The notes under the pieces: model-generated | The model's input: the letters and a program-made list of their open reading frames with translations, nothing else | Database searches by the model: none | Told to the model about the DNA's origin: nothing | NCBI GenBank assembly: GCA_903837305.1 | Contig: CAILUB010000242.1 | Span: 1-23,435 of the forward strand | Source: an uncultured Cytophagaceae bacterium | GTDB taxonomy: Bacteria > Bacteroidota > Bacteroidia > Cytophagales > Spirosomataceae | Length of the DNA: 23,435 bases | Reading direction: 5' to 3' | Position numbers and translations under genes: made by a program | Shown here: positions 1 through 8,048 of the stretch, one piece after another | Layout: each line of letters starts with the position of its first letter | Position numbering within the stretch: the stretch's first letter is position 1

Positions 1-304
1 CATCAGCCGTTGTTTCACCCGCTTGAATGAGCGGGATTCCTCCTACAATATCTCCTTCGAAAATAAGATGTAAACACGCACTGTAATCATCTGTGGCATG
101 CACCTGACCTGTAAAAAGCAAATCATGCACTTCCACCTCTACGCCGAGTTCTTCTTCGCACTCGCGGGCAATAGTGACTGGAAAGGTCTCTCCAGCATCC
201 ACATTCCCACCTGGTAAAGCAAACTTGCTCCCTCCAGGATAATCATAGCGCATGAAAAGCACGTGATTATTTTCGATGATGAGGGCAGCTGGTCTAATTC
301 GCAT
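1..304 (-). CDS. Nudix hydrolase, 5' part only (gene runs off the left edge)
   Basis: Translating the minus strand from the ATG at 302-304 gives 101 open codons before the window edge. The protein begins MRIRPAALIIENNHVLFMRY and carries a complete Nudix box starting at GGNVDAGETF, followed by the RECEEELGV core. All the expected residues (G, E, R-E, E-E, G) are present, so it should be an active Mg-dependent hydrolase of a nucleoside diphosphate linked to another group. The substrate cannot be told from the box alone. The box sits about 30 residues from the N terminus, typical of small 130-160 aa stand-alone Nudix enzymes, so roughly the last third is probably missing. The gene is divergent from the Nif3-like gene. 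This differs from the Nudix-like regulator at 12140, whose box is degenerate. Confidence 0.85.
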   Translation of the reverse strand, partial: MRIRPAALIIENNHVLFMRYDYPGGSKFALPGGNVDAGETFPVTIARECEEELGVEVEVHDLLFTGQVHATDDYSACLHLIFEGDIVGGIPLIQAGETTAD

Positions 305-317
305 GAGATTTACAAAA

Positions 318-347
318 TTTGAAAAGATAAATATACCATTAGATTTC
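318..347 (+). promoter_or_regulatory. Putative Bacteroidota-type promoter for the Nif3-like gene
   Basis: TTTG at 318-321 lies 18 bases before TAGATTTC at 340-347, which matches seven of eight positions of the phylum's -7 consensus TAnnTTTG. The predicted start near 353 would leave a leader of about 24 bases before the ATG at 377. The position between two divergent genes fits, but the last base of the -7 box is a mismatch. Confidence 0.4.
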
Positions 348-376
348 CTAAATTGCAGTCAAAATGAACGCATAGC

Positions 377-1468
377 ATGCAAATAAGAGAAATTTGTCAG
401 CAGATGGAAGCTTGGGCACCTTTAGCCTGGCAAGAATCCTATGATAACGCTGGGTTACTAGTGGGTGATGCTTCTACTGAAGTAGAAGGCGTATTAATCA
501 GCCTCGATTGTACGGAAGAAGTGGTAGAAGAGGCCATCAAAAAAGGTTGCAATCTGATTATTTCTCACCACCCCATCATTTTCTCTGGCTTAAAACGAAT
601 CACCGGCGCTTCGTATGTCGAAAGAACTGTCATTAAAGCCATTCAGAATAATATTGCTCTCTACGCCTCACACACAAATATAGATCATGCTCCACTGGGT
701 GTCAGTTATCATTTAGCTGCTAAACTTGGAATTAAAGGGCAAGTGTTAAAACCGATGCGCGATGCCTTGAAGGCTCTGCATTATTATGTTCCAGCAACAC
801 ATGAACACTCCGTAAGGGAGGCGCTGCATACAGCTGGAGCAGGAAACATTGGTGAATATTCTTCTTGCAGCTTTACATCTGAAGGTTTGGGTCGTTTTCA
901 ACCATCGACGGAAGCGAATCCACACACGGGAACAGCTAATGTTTTATCTGAGGTAAACGAAGTAAAGATAGAAATGATTTTTCCTGCGCACCTAACTAGT
1001 GCTATTTTGACGGCTTTAAAATCAGCTCATCCGTATGAGGAAGTCGCTTATTCGATTTATTCTCTCGATAATTCATGGGAAAATGTGGGCTCTGGCTTTG
1101 TAGGAAATTTAGAAAAGTCGCTTTCGCCGGAAGAGTTTTTAGTATTTGTCAAAAAGCGCTTAGGACTTCAAGCCCTGAAGCATACCGCTTTACCTAAGGG
1201 ACCTATTTCAAGAGTGGCAGTTTGTGGTGGCGCAGGAAGTTTCTTAATCAAAGAGGCGATGAAACAAAGTTGTGATGCCTATATCACTTCAGATATCAAG
1301 TACCATGAATTTTTTGACGCAGAAAATCAATGTTTACTCCTCGATGTGGGGCATTACGAATCTGAAGTCATGATTATTGAGGCGATACATGATTATTTAT
1401 CAAAAAAAATTAGTAATTTTGCCGTTCTGAAAAGTGAAACCAATACCAATCCGGTACGTTTCGCTTAA
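377..1468 (+). CDS. Nif3-like dinuclear metal-centre protein
   Basis: This is a 363 aa member of the Nif3/YbgI family (GTP cyclohydrolase I type 2 homologues), which form hexamers with a two-metal site. Metal-ligand motifs visible include ISHHPIIFSG (His64, His65), SHTNIDHA (Asp103) and the C-terminal LLDVGHYESE with the late His and Glu. The length is well above the roughly 250 aa of E. coli YbgI. It matches the long form in which a PII/CutA-like domain (roughly residues 125-240) is inserted between the two Nif3 halves. The biochemical role of the family is unsettled. The gene starts at ATG 377 and is followed after 37 bases by a zinc-ribbon coiled-coil gene, a pairing I recall as common in bacteria. 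The two are probably cotranscribed. Confidence 0.93.
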   Translation: MQIREICQQMEAWAPLAWQESYDNAGLLVGDASTEVEGVLISLDCTEEVVEEAIKKGCNLIISHHPIIFSGLKRITGASYVERTVIKAIQNNIALYASHTNIDHAPLGVSYHLAAKLGIKGQVLKPMRDALKALHYYVPATHEHSVREALHTAGAGNIGEYSSCSFTSEGLGRFQPSTEANPHTGTANVLSEVNEVKIEMIFPAHLTSAILTALKSAHPYEEVAYSIYSLDNSWENVGSGFVGNLEKSLSPEEFLVFVKKRLGLQALKHTALPKGPISRVAVCGGAGSFLIKEAMKQSCDAYITSDIKYHEFFDAENQCLLLDVGHYESEVMIIEAIHDYLSKKISNFAVLKSETNTNPVRFA

Positions 1469-1505
1469 AACGAGAGAGGTTAGACAATTCAAATAAATTA
1501 GAATA

Positions 1506-2324
1506 ATGGCTACAGTTACCGAAACAACGATTGCCCAAAAGTTAGAGGCCCTTTTAAAGCTTCAAACCATTGATTCAACGTTAGATAATATCAAGAAAGT
1601 ACGCGGTGATTTACCGGAAGAAGTTCGTGATTTAGAAGATGAGATCATGGGTTTAGAAACTCGTTTGGCTAAATTCCAACAAGACATAGCTGATTTTGAA
1701 GAGCAAATCGCTAACTACAGAATCGCAAAGAAAAACTCTGATAACTTAATCATTAAGTACAAGGAACAACAAATGAATGTGCGCAATAACCGCGAATTCG
1801 ATGCAATTTCTAAAGAAATTGAATTGCAAGGAATCGAAATGGAAATTGCAGATAAGCGTATTAAAGAGATCGATTTTAAAGTTTTGAACAAAAACGACGA
1901 AATCGCTTCAGTAGAATCGAACTTGTTCGAACGCAAAAAAGATCTTGAGATCAAGCAAAATGAATTACAAGTAATCATTGCTGAGAGCGAGGAAGAGGAG
2001 CAGAAATCATTAAAAGATCGCGAGAAAGCAGTGAAAACAGTAGACGAGCGCTTGTTAAAATCATACACAAAATTACGCGACAACGCACGTAACGGCCTTG
2101 CAGTTGTTTTAGTGAAGCGTGGTGCTTGTGGTGGATGTTTTAGCTCTGTGCCACCGCAACGTCAAACAGATATCAAAGACAAGAAGAAAATCTTAGTTTG
2201 CGAGCATTGTGGACGCGTATTCGCAGGTGTTGAAGATGTAATCCCAGCTCCAGAAAAAGAAAAGAAATCTCGTGCGAAAGCAGCAGCGCCAGCAGCGGTA
2301 GCCGCAGCAGTGATCGAAGAATAG
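1506..2324 (+). CDS. Zinc-ribbon coiled-coil protein (C4-type zinc ribbon domain)
   Basis: The 272 aa protein has a long charged region (about residues 10-185) rich in Glu, Lys, Leu and Ile with heptad-like spacing, consistent with an antiparallel coiled coil. A C4 zinc ribbon follows: CGGC near residue 208 and CEHC near residue 235. The tail is Ala/Lys-rich low complexity. This is the architecture of the zf-RING_7 / DUF164 family. Family members are suggested to act in nucleic-acid or transcription-related roles, but no reaction is established. It follows the Nif3-like gene and ends 18 bases before a strong terminator, so the two-gene unit is well delimited. Confidence 0.88.
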   Translation: MATVTETTIAQKLEALLKLQTIDSTLDNIKKVRGDLPEEVRDLEDEIMGLETRLAKFQQDIADFEEQIANYRIAKKNSDNLIIKYKEQQMNVRNNREFDAISKEIELQGIEMEIADKRIKEIDFKVLNKNDEIASVESNLFERKKDLEIKQNELQVIIAESEEEEQKSLKDREKAVKTVDERLLKSYTKLRDNARNGLAVVLVKRGACGGCFSSVPPQRQTDIKDKKKILVCEHCGRVFAGVEDVIPAPEKEKKSRAKAAAPAAVAAAVIEE

Positions 2325-2342
2325 TCTTTACCATTTTAGATG

Positions 2343-2376
2343 AAAAAGCCCGCTAGAGATAGCGGGCTTTTTTTTG
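2343..2376 (+). terminator. Rho-independent terminator after the Nif3/zinc-ribbon unit
   Basis: A perfect eight-base stem AGCCCGCT (2347-2354) / AGCGGGCT (2361-2368) with a six-base loop is followed by an uninterrupted T run to 2375. The A run before it is too short to make a convincing reverse terminator, and no convergent gene needs one. Confidence 0.9.
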
Positions 2377-2438
2377 TGGGTAAAATCAATCATTTTTGTC
2401 ACTAACTTAAATGCTATGAATTCAGAATATAAGCAAAA

Positions 2439-3065
2439 ATGAGTCCGACGAAAAAAGAAAAAACTGAATTAGGGGACCAAAACATCAAAATAGATACTAA
2501 TTCTAACTCCCCTGAAATCAATTGGGCTGATTTTGTCATGGCAGATGATTCCGACTCTACTGAAATTAATTTGGGAGATTTTGACTTAGATAATGATGAG
2601 TTAGTAGCCAAGGCTTCCGAGAAAATACAGCACGAAAACACCTTAGCAGTTTTAGTATACGTAAAAAATGCCTTAAGCGAATTAGGGTACGAAACGGATA
2701 ATCACAACCCTTTCTTTTTCACCTCTTTAGTCGACGTATCTGACAAAGAATTATCTGGCTTCTTGTATGTAAATAGGGATGGATTCTATAGTAACTGCCA
2801 AGAAAAAAGTGAATTACACCTGATTTGCTCTTGGGATTCAGTAGAAGATATCGAGTTAGTAGAGGAAGGTGAATCTTCCATGAGAATAAATATTAATTCA
2901 AAAGAAGGCAAACTAACCATTCATGAGCCCTATTCTAAAAACATGTTGGTTTTACTTTCCATCTATAAAAATTGTTGGAAAAAAGTGCTTAATGAGGAGA
3001 TTAATATGATTGCCTTTAATTCGCAGGAAGAATACCTGAATTGGTTACATGAAAAAAACGCATAA
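2439..3065 (+). CDS. Unrecognised acidic protein with a short N-terminal tandem repeat
   Basis: I do not recognise this 208 aa protein. There is no signal peptide or membrane segment, so it is probably cytoplasmic. Residues 1-60 are hydrophilic and very acidic, and contain two copies of a pattern EIN[WL][AG]DF at residues 26-32 and 42-48, each followed by an acidic run. Residues 65-208 look like a folded alpha/beta domain with alternating hydrophobic strands, a WDSVEDIEL segment and a terminal amphipathic helix (EEYLNWL). That part has the feel of a PH-like or chaperone-like small domain, but this is only a guess. The start ATG at 2439 overlaps the stop of an eight-codon ORF beginning at 2416. 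A possible -7 box (CATTTTTG, 2391-2398) lies 40 bases upstream without a well-spaced -33 element. The gene ends at a bidirectional terminator. Confidence 0.75.
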   Translation: MSPTKKEKTELGDQNIKIDTNSNSPEINWADFVMADDSDSTEINLGDFDLDNDELVAKASEKIQHENTLAVLVYVKNALSELGYETDNHNPFFFTSLVDVSDKELSGFLYVNRDGFYSNCQEKSELHLICSWDSVEDIELVEEGESSMRININSKEGKLTIHEPYSKNMLVLLSIYKNCWKKVLNEEINMIAFNSQEEYLNWLHEKNA

Positions 3066-3077
3066 AGGATCTACAAC

Positions 3078-3107
3078 AAAAAAGCCAGCTAAACAGCTGG
3101 CTTTTTC
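3078..3107. terminator. Bidirectional terminator between convergent genes
   Basis: The stem AAAGCCAGCT (3081-3090) / AGCTGGCTTT (3095-3104) has a four-base AAAC loop. It is flanked by A residues on the left and T residues on the right, so it gives a hairpin plus U tract on both strands. It lies between the stop of the 208 aa gene (3065) and the stop of accD (3109). Confidence 0.9.
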
Positions 3108-3108
3108 T

Positions 3109-3951
3109 TTATTTCAACATCCCCAATAAGGAACTCAATTTGTCTTTTAAATCTTTGCGATCTACGATGAAATCTAAGAAGCCATGCTCTTCGACGAATT
3201 CAGAACTTTGGAATCCTTTAGGTAAATCCTTACCGATGGTTTCTTTGATAACACGTGGGCCAGCAAAGCCAATCAAAGCACCTGGCTCGGCGATATTAAA
3301 ATCACCTAGCATCGCAAAGGATGCCGTCACACCACCGGTGGTCGGATTGGTCATCAAGGAGATATAAGGGATTTTTGCTTCTGCGAGGAGGGCGATTAGA
3401 GAAGAGGTTTTGGCCATCTGCATTAAAGAGAAACCAGCCTCCATCATTCGGGCGCCACCGGAACGAGAGATCATTAAGAATGGCTTGCCTGTTTCTAACG
3501 AATGACGCATTCCGCGTGTGATCTTCTCTCCCACCACAGATCCCATCGATCCACCAATGAAATTAAAATCCATAGCTGAAATACAGATAGGCAAACCGTT
3601 GATTTCTCCGTGAGCTGTTCTAACCGCATCTTTCAAGCCCGTGCTATATTCTGTTGCCTTAATTCGATCCGTGTATTTTTTTGTATCCGTAAACTCCAAG
3701 GGATCTCCAGAACCCATCATGGGATCTAATTCGGTATAAAGAGAATTATCAAATAACAACTCGAAATAGTCTTGAGAACCTATTTTTTCGTGGTAATTAC
3801 AACCCGAACAAGTATAGGCAAACAGGCGGTGTTCGCGCGTATGAATCGCTTTTTTACAAGAAGGACACTGGTACCATAAACCATCCGGAGCATCTAACTT
3901 AGAAGCGGTGGGGGTAACAATTCCTTTTTCTTTTCTTGAAAACCAAGACAT
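3109..3951 (-). CDS. accD: Acetyl-CoA carboxylase, carboxyltransferase subunit beta
   Basis: AccD pairs with AccA to move the carboxyl group from biotin carboxyl carrier protein to acetyl-CoA, making malonyl-CoA for fatty acid synthesis in the cytoplasm. The 280 aa protein has the family's N-terminal zinc finger with Cys29, Cys32, Cys48 and Cys51 (CPSC and CSGC). The crotonase-like carboxyltransferase domain follows, with SRSGGARMMEAGFSLMQMAKT and NPTTGGVTASFAMLGD motifs and the GFAGPRVI segment. The length is normal. The accA gene is not in this window. It follows the secreted metalloprotease-like gene by 55 bases, but an exact -7 promoter box lies in that gap, so accD is probably transcribed on its own. 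The start is ATG 3951. Confidence 0.97.
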   Translation of the reverse strand: MSWFSRKEKGIVTPTASKLDAPDGLWYQCPSCKKAIHTREHRLFAYTCSGCNYHEKIGSQDYFELLFDNSLYTELDPMMGSGDPLEFTDTKKYTDRIKATEYSTGLKDAVRTAHGEINGLPICISAMDFNFIGGSMGSVVGEKITRGMRHSLETGKPFLMISRSGGARMMEAGFSLMQMAKTSSLIALLAEAKIPYISLMTNPTTGGVTASFAMLGDFNIAEPGALIGFAGPRVIKETIGKDLPKGFQSSEFVEEHGFLDFIVDRKDLKDKLSSLLGMLK

Positions 3952-3977
3952 AGGGCTAATTTTAATGATTAAGACTA

Positions 3978-3985
3978 CAAAGATA
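3978..3985 (-). promoter_or_regulatory. Putative -7 promoter element for accD
   Basis: The minus strand reads TATCTTTG here, an exact match to the Bacteroidota -7 consensus TAnnTTTG, 26 bases before the accD ATG. I found no TTG at the expected 17-23 base distance upstream, so only the -7 element supports it. Confidence 0.45.
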
Positions 3986-4006
3986 AGTAAAAAGCTTTGC
4001 TAGGCC

Positions 4007-6628
4007 TTAGCGAACCACAATAATTCGCTTATAATATACGCTTCTATTCACGATTACCTGAACAAAATACATTCCAGTTGGCAGAGTCGAAATGTCAAAT
4101 TGCTTATCTAAAATTCCGCCTTTCAATTGTAAGCTTTCTTGCTGAACCCACTGTCCTGAAGCATTTAGAATCCCAGCTTGTATTTGCTCATCTTTAGAAC
4201 CTACGCTTAATCTCACCCGAATAACCTGTGATGATGGATTAGGTGTTACCTGCAATTCAGCAGAATACGCAACAGGCTCAGTCGCTAAAACCAATGGTGG
4301 TGGTGGCGGCGGCGGAGGTGGCGGCGAAGCTACTTCTCCTTGAATAGTTAAATTATCAATCGCCCATCCCCAGCCATGTGCACCTACATCCGCATGTAAT
4401 CGAAAACGAAAGACTACTTGATCTCCTGCTTTAATTATGCCAGAGGAAAGCAAGTCAATTTCCCTTTTTATAACCAAAGTAGATGTACCCAATCCTGTTG
4501 AATTCCCTTTTGCATCAGTACCAGAATTATATACGCCTAACCAAAGTGGGGAATGATTCGAATCCCAGCCATTGATTAAATTAAACCAATTTTTGCCCGC
4601 ATCTTTTGAAGCTTGCACCGTCACATAATCAAAAAATTCTCGATTAACGGTTCCATTTATATTTAAAAAAGGAGCTCCAGCCTCTCCAGGTTCTACCAAG
4701 ACCACTTCATCAAAAGAAATTTTCGCCGAGTCTGCTCGAACCGTAATTGGCTTCAGCAAGATGGCGTCGTAATTAGTGAACTTATCTGACCCCCCAGCAC
4801 CATCATAAGATTCCTCTGTCCCATCCGCATACGGATGTTGACTATGTAATCCTGTACTCGGAAAACCCGTCGGCTTAGCAAAGCTGAAGCCTTTTAAATA
4901 AAAATCGGAAGAGGGAGTTGAATCGAAATTTTGAATATAACTTGCTGCGGGAGCTTGTAAACTAAGGACCGTAAAATCGAAAGTGCCGTTAGCAGGAAGC
5001 GTGACAATATTAGCGGTTTTTGCCTTGTCCTTTACAATAATTCGGTATTTAATCACATCACCTGCTTTCAAAAAGCCTGCCGCAAAATCAAAACTATTCG
5101 AATAACTATAAGAAAATCCAGCAACTTTCTTGAACCCTTTTCGAATCAACGCTCCATTATTGATAGCGTACTCCATGTAAACCGTATCAATGCCAATGTT
5201 ATCGGCAGCTAGCAGAGTAGGCAAAGGAATTACATTTTGTGAGCTGAATACATATTTCAATGAGTTAGTATATACCACCTCTGGTTTAGTCGTATCCGGC
5301 GCTATATTGAACTCAAAATAACTGCCATAAGGTGTTCCCGTTATGAGTGGCGCTTCAGCTGGGGTAACAAATTTCTTGCCAGATTTTTCCTGAGCATACC
5401 AGTAATACTTGATATTTCGAGGTGTCGTACTTTTAGGCAAGGTATAGGAATAGGTGTTTCCTGATTTTGAAAATGCAGAAATGGGATTAAATGTATTCGA
5501 ATTAATGGCCAAATAAAGCTTTAAAGAGGATTCTTCCCAAAGCGTATCCGAATACACTTTCACAGTAAAAATTTTATCAGTCGCTTGATCCTCTGTATCA
5601 CTATATTCCTCCCCTATCAAATTAGATGAATACCACCCAAAATCATTAAAGGCAGAACTGACAATAGGGCCTATCGTATGGGTAACCTCCCCTCGCGCAA
5701 TAGCAGGTGTCATTAAGGCATTAGGACTTGTTACGCCGTAGGTCGCTTGGTCCACATGGTAAATACTAGACCCTTCCTTATAAGTAGTGGGAGCATACAT
5801 TTTAGCTACGCCCCCATTCGCGTTTAAAATGGAAGGAGAGGATAAACTAATATCGTTAGAAATAATTTGACTATAAAGCGCCGTTGATGGATTTTTAAAC
5901 TTAGTGGTATCCGTTAATGATGCTTTTGCAGAGTTAATCAAATATTGGTCAAAAATTCCCGGATACCCGTACCCTGCCTTACCATCCTCAACAGATATTT
6001 GACCAATAAAGCCTAGTCCGTGACCAATCTCATGTAAAACAACTGAATAAAGGTCGATTTGGGTGGTTGCAGGTACTCCAGACGTTCCAATATACCAATC
6101 TTTGAAGTCAGAATTAAAGGTTGCCACAACTTCAGCATTCGTCCCATTCAAGTTTTTATGCGCCATTTTCTCTGCTAAGGCAATGGGATAAAATGTATTT
6201 AAACGATTAGCCCCCACAAAATTTCGAATATTGGCTGTGGTCCCCGCACTTCCTAATACATTGGCTGCTAATGGTGCCCATTTTACATAAATATTTATGG
6301 GTATATCAGATGAAAATACGGTTGACCAGGTGGTTGCTGCTTTTTCAAAAACAGCTTTAATATCTGCAGGAGGAGGTGTTTCAAAAGTTAAATTGATGGT
6401 TGCTGAGGCCTTGGTTTGGGAAGTTGATTCGAGTTTAATCGCCTCTGCTTGAGCTAAAATTGCGCGCATTGATTCCGTATATCCTTCTGGCAAATCGCGT
6501 TTCAAGCCCATGAATTCAGGGGTATATTCCTTAATCATGATGCCAGGTACCATTTCCATCTTAGGACGTCCCTTTTGAGAGAAAGCCGCAAAACTAATAC
6601 ACAAGTATAAAACTGACAGAATTCTCAT
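4007..6628 (-). CDS. Secreted metalloprotease-like protein with T9SS C-terminal sorting domain
   Basis: The 873 aa protein starts with a signal peptide (MRILSVLYLCISFAAFSQ, cleavage probably near residue 18). A zinc-protease-like domain follows, with LHEIGHGLGF at about residues 198-207 (His199, Glu200, His203). Beta-rich regions then lead to a jelly-roll-like segment around residues 560-770, a run of ten prolines, and a final stretch of about 80 residues starting VTPNPSSQVIRV and ending in basic residues. That tail is the type A sorting domain that directs export by the type IX secretion system and cell-surface or extracellular release. After HExxHxxG the usual third metzincin ligand position (209) is Gly rather than His, so the third zinc ligand must lie elsewhere or activity is uncertain. 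The start codon overlaps the stop of the HAD gene by four bases, implying translational coupling. Confidence 0.85.
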   Translation of the reverse strand: MRILSVLYLCISFAAFSQKGRPKMEMVPGIMIKEYTPEFMGLKRDLPEGYTESMRAILAQAEAIKLESTSQTKASATINLTFETPPPADIKAVFEKAATTWSTVFSSDIPINIYVKWAPLAANVLGSAGTTANIRNFVGANRLNTFYPIALAEKMAHKNLNGTNAEVVATFNSDFKDWYIGTSGVPATTQIDLYSVVLHEIGHGLGFIGQISVEDGKAGYGYPGIFDQYLINSAKASLTDTTKFKNPSTALYSQIISNDISLSSPSILNANGGVAKMYAPTTYKEGSSIYHVDQATYGVTSPNALMTPAIARGEVTHTIGPIVSSAFNDFGWYSSNLIGEEYSDTEDQATDKIFTVKVYSDTLWEESSLKLYLAINSNTFNPISAFSKSGNTYSYTLPKSTTPRNIKYYWYAQEKSGKKFVTPAEAPLITGTPYGSYFEFNIAPDTTKPEVVYTNSLKYVFSSQNVIPLPTLLAADNIGIDTVYMEYAINNGALIRKGFKKVAGFSYSYSNSFDFAAGFLKAGDVIKYRIIVKDKAKTANIVTLPANGTFDFTVLSLQAPAASYIQNFDSTPSSDFYLKGFSFAKPTGFPSTGLHSQHPYADGTEESYDGAGGSDKFTNYDAILLKPITVRADSAKISFDEVVLVEPGEAGAPFLNINGTVNREFFDYVTVQASKDAGKNWFNLINGWDSNHSPLWLGVYNSGTDAKGNSTGLGTSTLVIKREIDLLSSGIIKAGDQVVFRFRLHADVGAHGWGWAIDNLTIQGEVASPPPPPPPPPPLVLATEPVAYSAELQVTPNPSSQVIRVRLSVGSKDEQIQAGILNASGQWVQQESLQLKGGILDKQFDISTLPTGMYFVQVIVNRSVYYKRIIVVR
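4295..4324 (-). repeat. Ten-proline codon run (linker before the sorting domain)
   Basis: Ten consecutive proline codons (a CCG/CCA/CCT mixture) encode a polyproline linker between the beta-rich body and the C-terminal sorting domain of the secreted protein. Runs of this length normally need elongation factor P for translation. The mixed codons suggest selection on the peptide rather than simple slippage. Confidence 0.85.
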
Positions 6629-7272
6629 AAGGCTGCTATTTTTTCATATAAACCAACAAAATTAGAGGCTATTACCTGTGTATGAGCTAATTCCTCCGCA
6701 GTATGGGAAGTCGTCATACCTACCACACGGGCACCGGCGGCAAGTCCAGAGGCAATCCCTTGAAGGGAATCCTCAATCACCCAACAATCTTCCGGTGCAA
6801 CACCTACAAGCGCTGCCGCCTTCACGTATATCTCTGGATCAGGCTTCCCTTTTTTGACTTCTGCCCCACCAATTATAGCGTCAAACTGATCTCGAATACC
6901 TAAGCCATCCACAATAAAATCTATATTTCCAGGACCCGCTGAGGTAGCCAAGGCTGTTTTAATACCTCTTGATCGCAAATCCTGCAAAAAAGAGACTAGT
7001 CCTACCGCTGGCTTTCTATGCGCAGCATAAAATCCGCGGTAAAGTAATTCCTTCTCTTCCTCTAACTTTTCCACCTCTGACCGCGTCATCTCCTTTTTGT
7101 AGAACCATTCAAAAGTATCCTTCGAATTCATCCCATTCAGCTCTTTATAAAACACTTCGCGAGTCAATGGAATACCATTGCGCTCGCAAAAAAGCAACCA
7201 TGCCTCTACGTGAAAAGGTAGATTATCTACGATTACGCCATCCATATCGAACAAAACAGCTTTCAATGACAT
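6625..7272 (-). CDS. HAD-family phosphatase, beta-phosphoglucomutase-like
   Basis: This 215 aa HAD hydrolase has all four motifs. Motif I is VLFDMDGVIVDN (nucleophile Asp9, Asp11), motif II is ALATSAG, motif III is the lysine in KKGKPDPEIY, and motif IV is VIEDSLQGI. A helical cap lies at about residues 15-85. The arrangement resembles the sugar-phosphate phosphatase / beta-phosphoglucomutase subfamily, so the likely substrate is a small phosphorylated sugar or related metabolite, which cannot be fixed from sequence. It begins one base after the stop of the MBL-fold gene and its own stop overlaps the next start by four bases, placing it in the middle of a minus-strand operon. Confidence 0.9.
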   Translation of the reverse strand: MSLKAVLFDMDGVIVDNLPFHVEAWLLFCERNGIPLTREVFYKELNGMNSKDTFEWFYKKEMTRSEVEKLEEEKELLYRGFYAAHRKPAVGLVSFLQDLRSRGIKTALATSAGPGNIDFIVDGLGIRDQFDAIIGGAEVKKGKPDPEIYVKAAALVGVAPEDCWVIEDSLQGIASGLAAGARVVGMTTSHTAEELAHTQVIASNFVGLYEKIAAL

Positions 7273-7273
7273 A

Positions 7274-8044
7274 TTATAAGTTTAAAATAAGCCCATCATA
7301 GGCTAATGAAACGTTAGGTGGCAACTCTTTATTTACTTCAGCATGTAGCCCCATTTGATGGCTAATGTGTGTTATGTAGGCCTTTTTAGGCTTTAAATCA
7401 GCGATCAATTCTAGCGCTTCTGCTAAGGTATAATGAGAGATGTGGGAGGTCTTGCGCAAGGCATTAATAACTAAGACATCTAAATCACGTAATTTATCCT
7501 GCTCCTTCGGTTCGATGGAATTCGCATCTGTTACGTAGGCGAAATTCCCAAAACGAAAGCCAAGCACATCTAAATAATAATGCTTTACAAATACGGGTTG
7601 TATATCAATTCCTTGCACAGTGAATGGCTGACCATCAATTTCATAGACATCAATTTCTGGTACACCCGGGTATTTATTATCCCCAAAAGCATAGGCAAAC
7701 TCCTGCTTCAACTGTGCTATGACCTGAGCGCGGGCATACAATGGAATCGCAGATTGTTGGTGAAAATTAAATCCACGCACATCATCCATTCCGGCGGTAT
7801 GATCTTTGTGTTCGTGCGTATAAAGTACGGCATCCAGACGCTTAATTCCGGCCCGAAGTACCTGCTGACGAAAATCAGGACCCGTATCAATGATAAAACT
7901 CTTACCACCTATTTCGACATGAATCGAAACACGTAGGCGCTTGTCTCGCTCGTCTGTAGACTGACAAACTGAACAGTTACAAGCAATCATCGGAATCCCC
8001 TGCGAAGTTCCCGTTCCTAAAAACGTTACTTTAGAAGGGGACAT
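7274..8044 (-). CDS. MBL-fold metallo-hydrolase, PhnP-like
   Basis: The 256 aa protein has the metallo-beta-lactamase-fold motif THEHKDHTAG (His77, His79, Asp81, His82), an IDTGPDFRQQ segment, and a late THISHQMG histidine motif. The N-terminal CNCSVC cluster (Cys22, Cys24, Cys27) is the extra zinc site seen in PhnP-like members of COG1235, which are phosphodiesterases including cyclic phosphate hydrolases. No phosphonate genes are nearby, so a PhnP role is not implied. It is a cytoplasmic enzyme in the same operon as the receiver protein (4-base gap) and the HAD phosphatase (1-base gap). Confidence 0.9.
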   Translation of the reverse strand: MSPSKVTFLGTGTSQGIPMIACNCSVCQSTDERDKRLRVSIHVEIGGKSFIIDTGPDFRQQVLRAGIKRLDAVLYTHEHKDHTAGMDDVRGFNFHQQSAIPLYARAQVIAQLKQEFAYAFGDNKYPGVPEIDVYEIDGQPFTVQGIDIQPVFVKHYYLDVLGFRFGNFAYVTDANSIEPKEQDKLRDLDVLVINALRKTSHISHYTLAEALELIADLKPKKAYITHISHQMGLHAEVNKELPPNVSLAYDGLILNL

Positions 8045-8048
8045 CAGC

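Noticed and set aside
1715..2083. 122-codon minus-strand frame opposite the zinc-ribbon gene
   Set aside because: Its composition mirrors the coiled-coil codons of the real gene (Ser/Phe/Leu-rich), with no recognisable motif or promoter.
2371..2398. Promoter for the 208 aa gene (TTTG 2373-2376 with CATTTTTG 2391-2398)
   Set aside because: The spacing is 14 bases, shorter than the usual 17-23, and the TTTG belongs to the terminator T run.
2416..2442. Eight-codon ORF overlapping the start of the 208 aa gene
   Set aside because: It has no biased residue content, no hairpin after it, and is short enough to arise by chance. Unlike the tyrosine leader, nothing ties it to the next gene.
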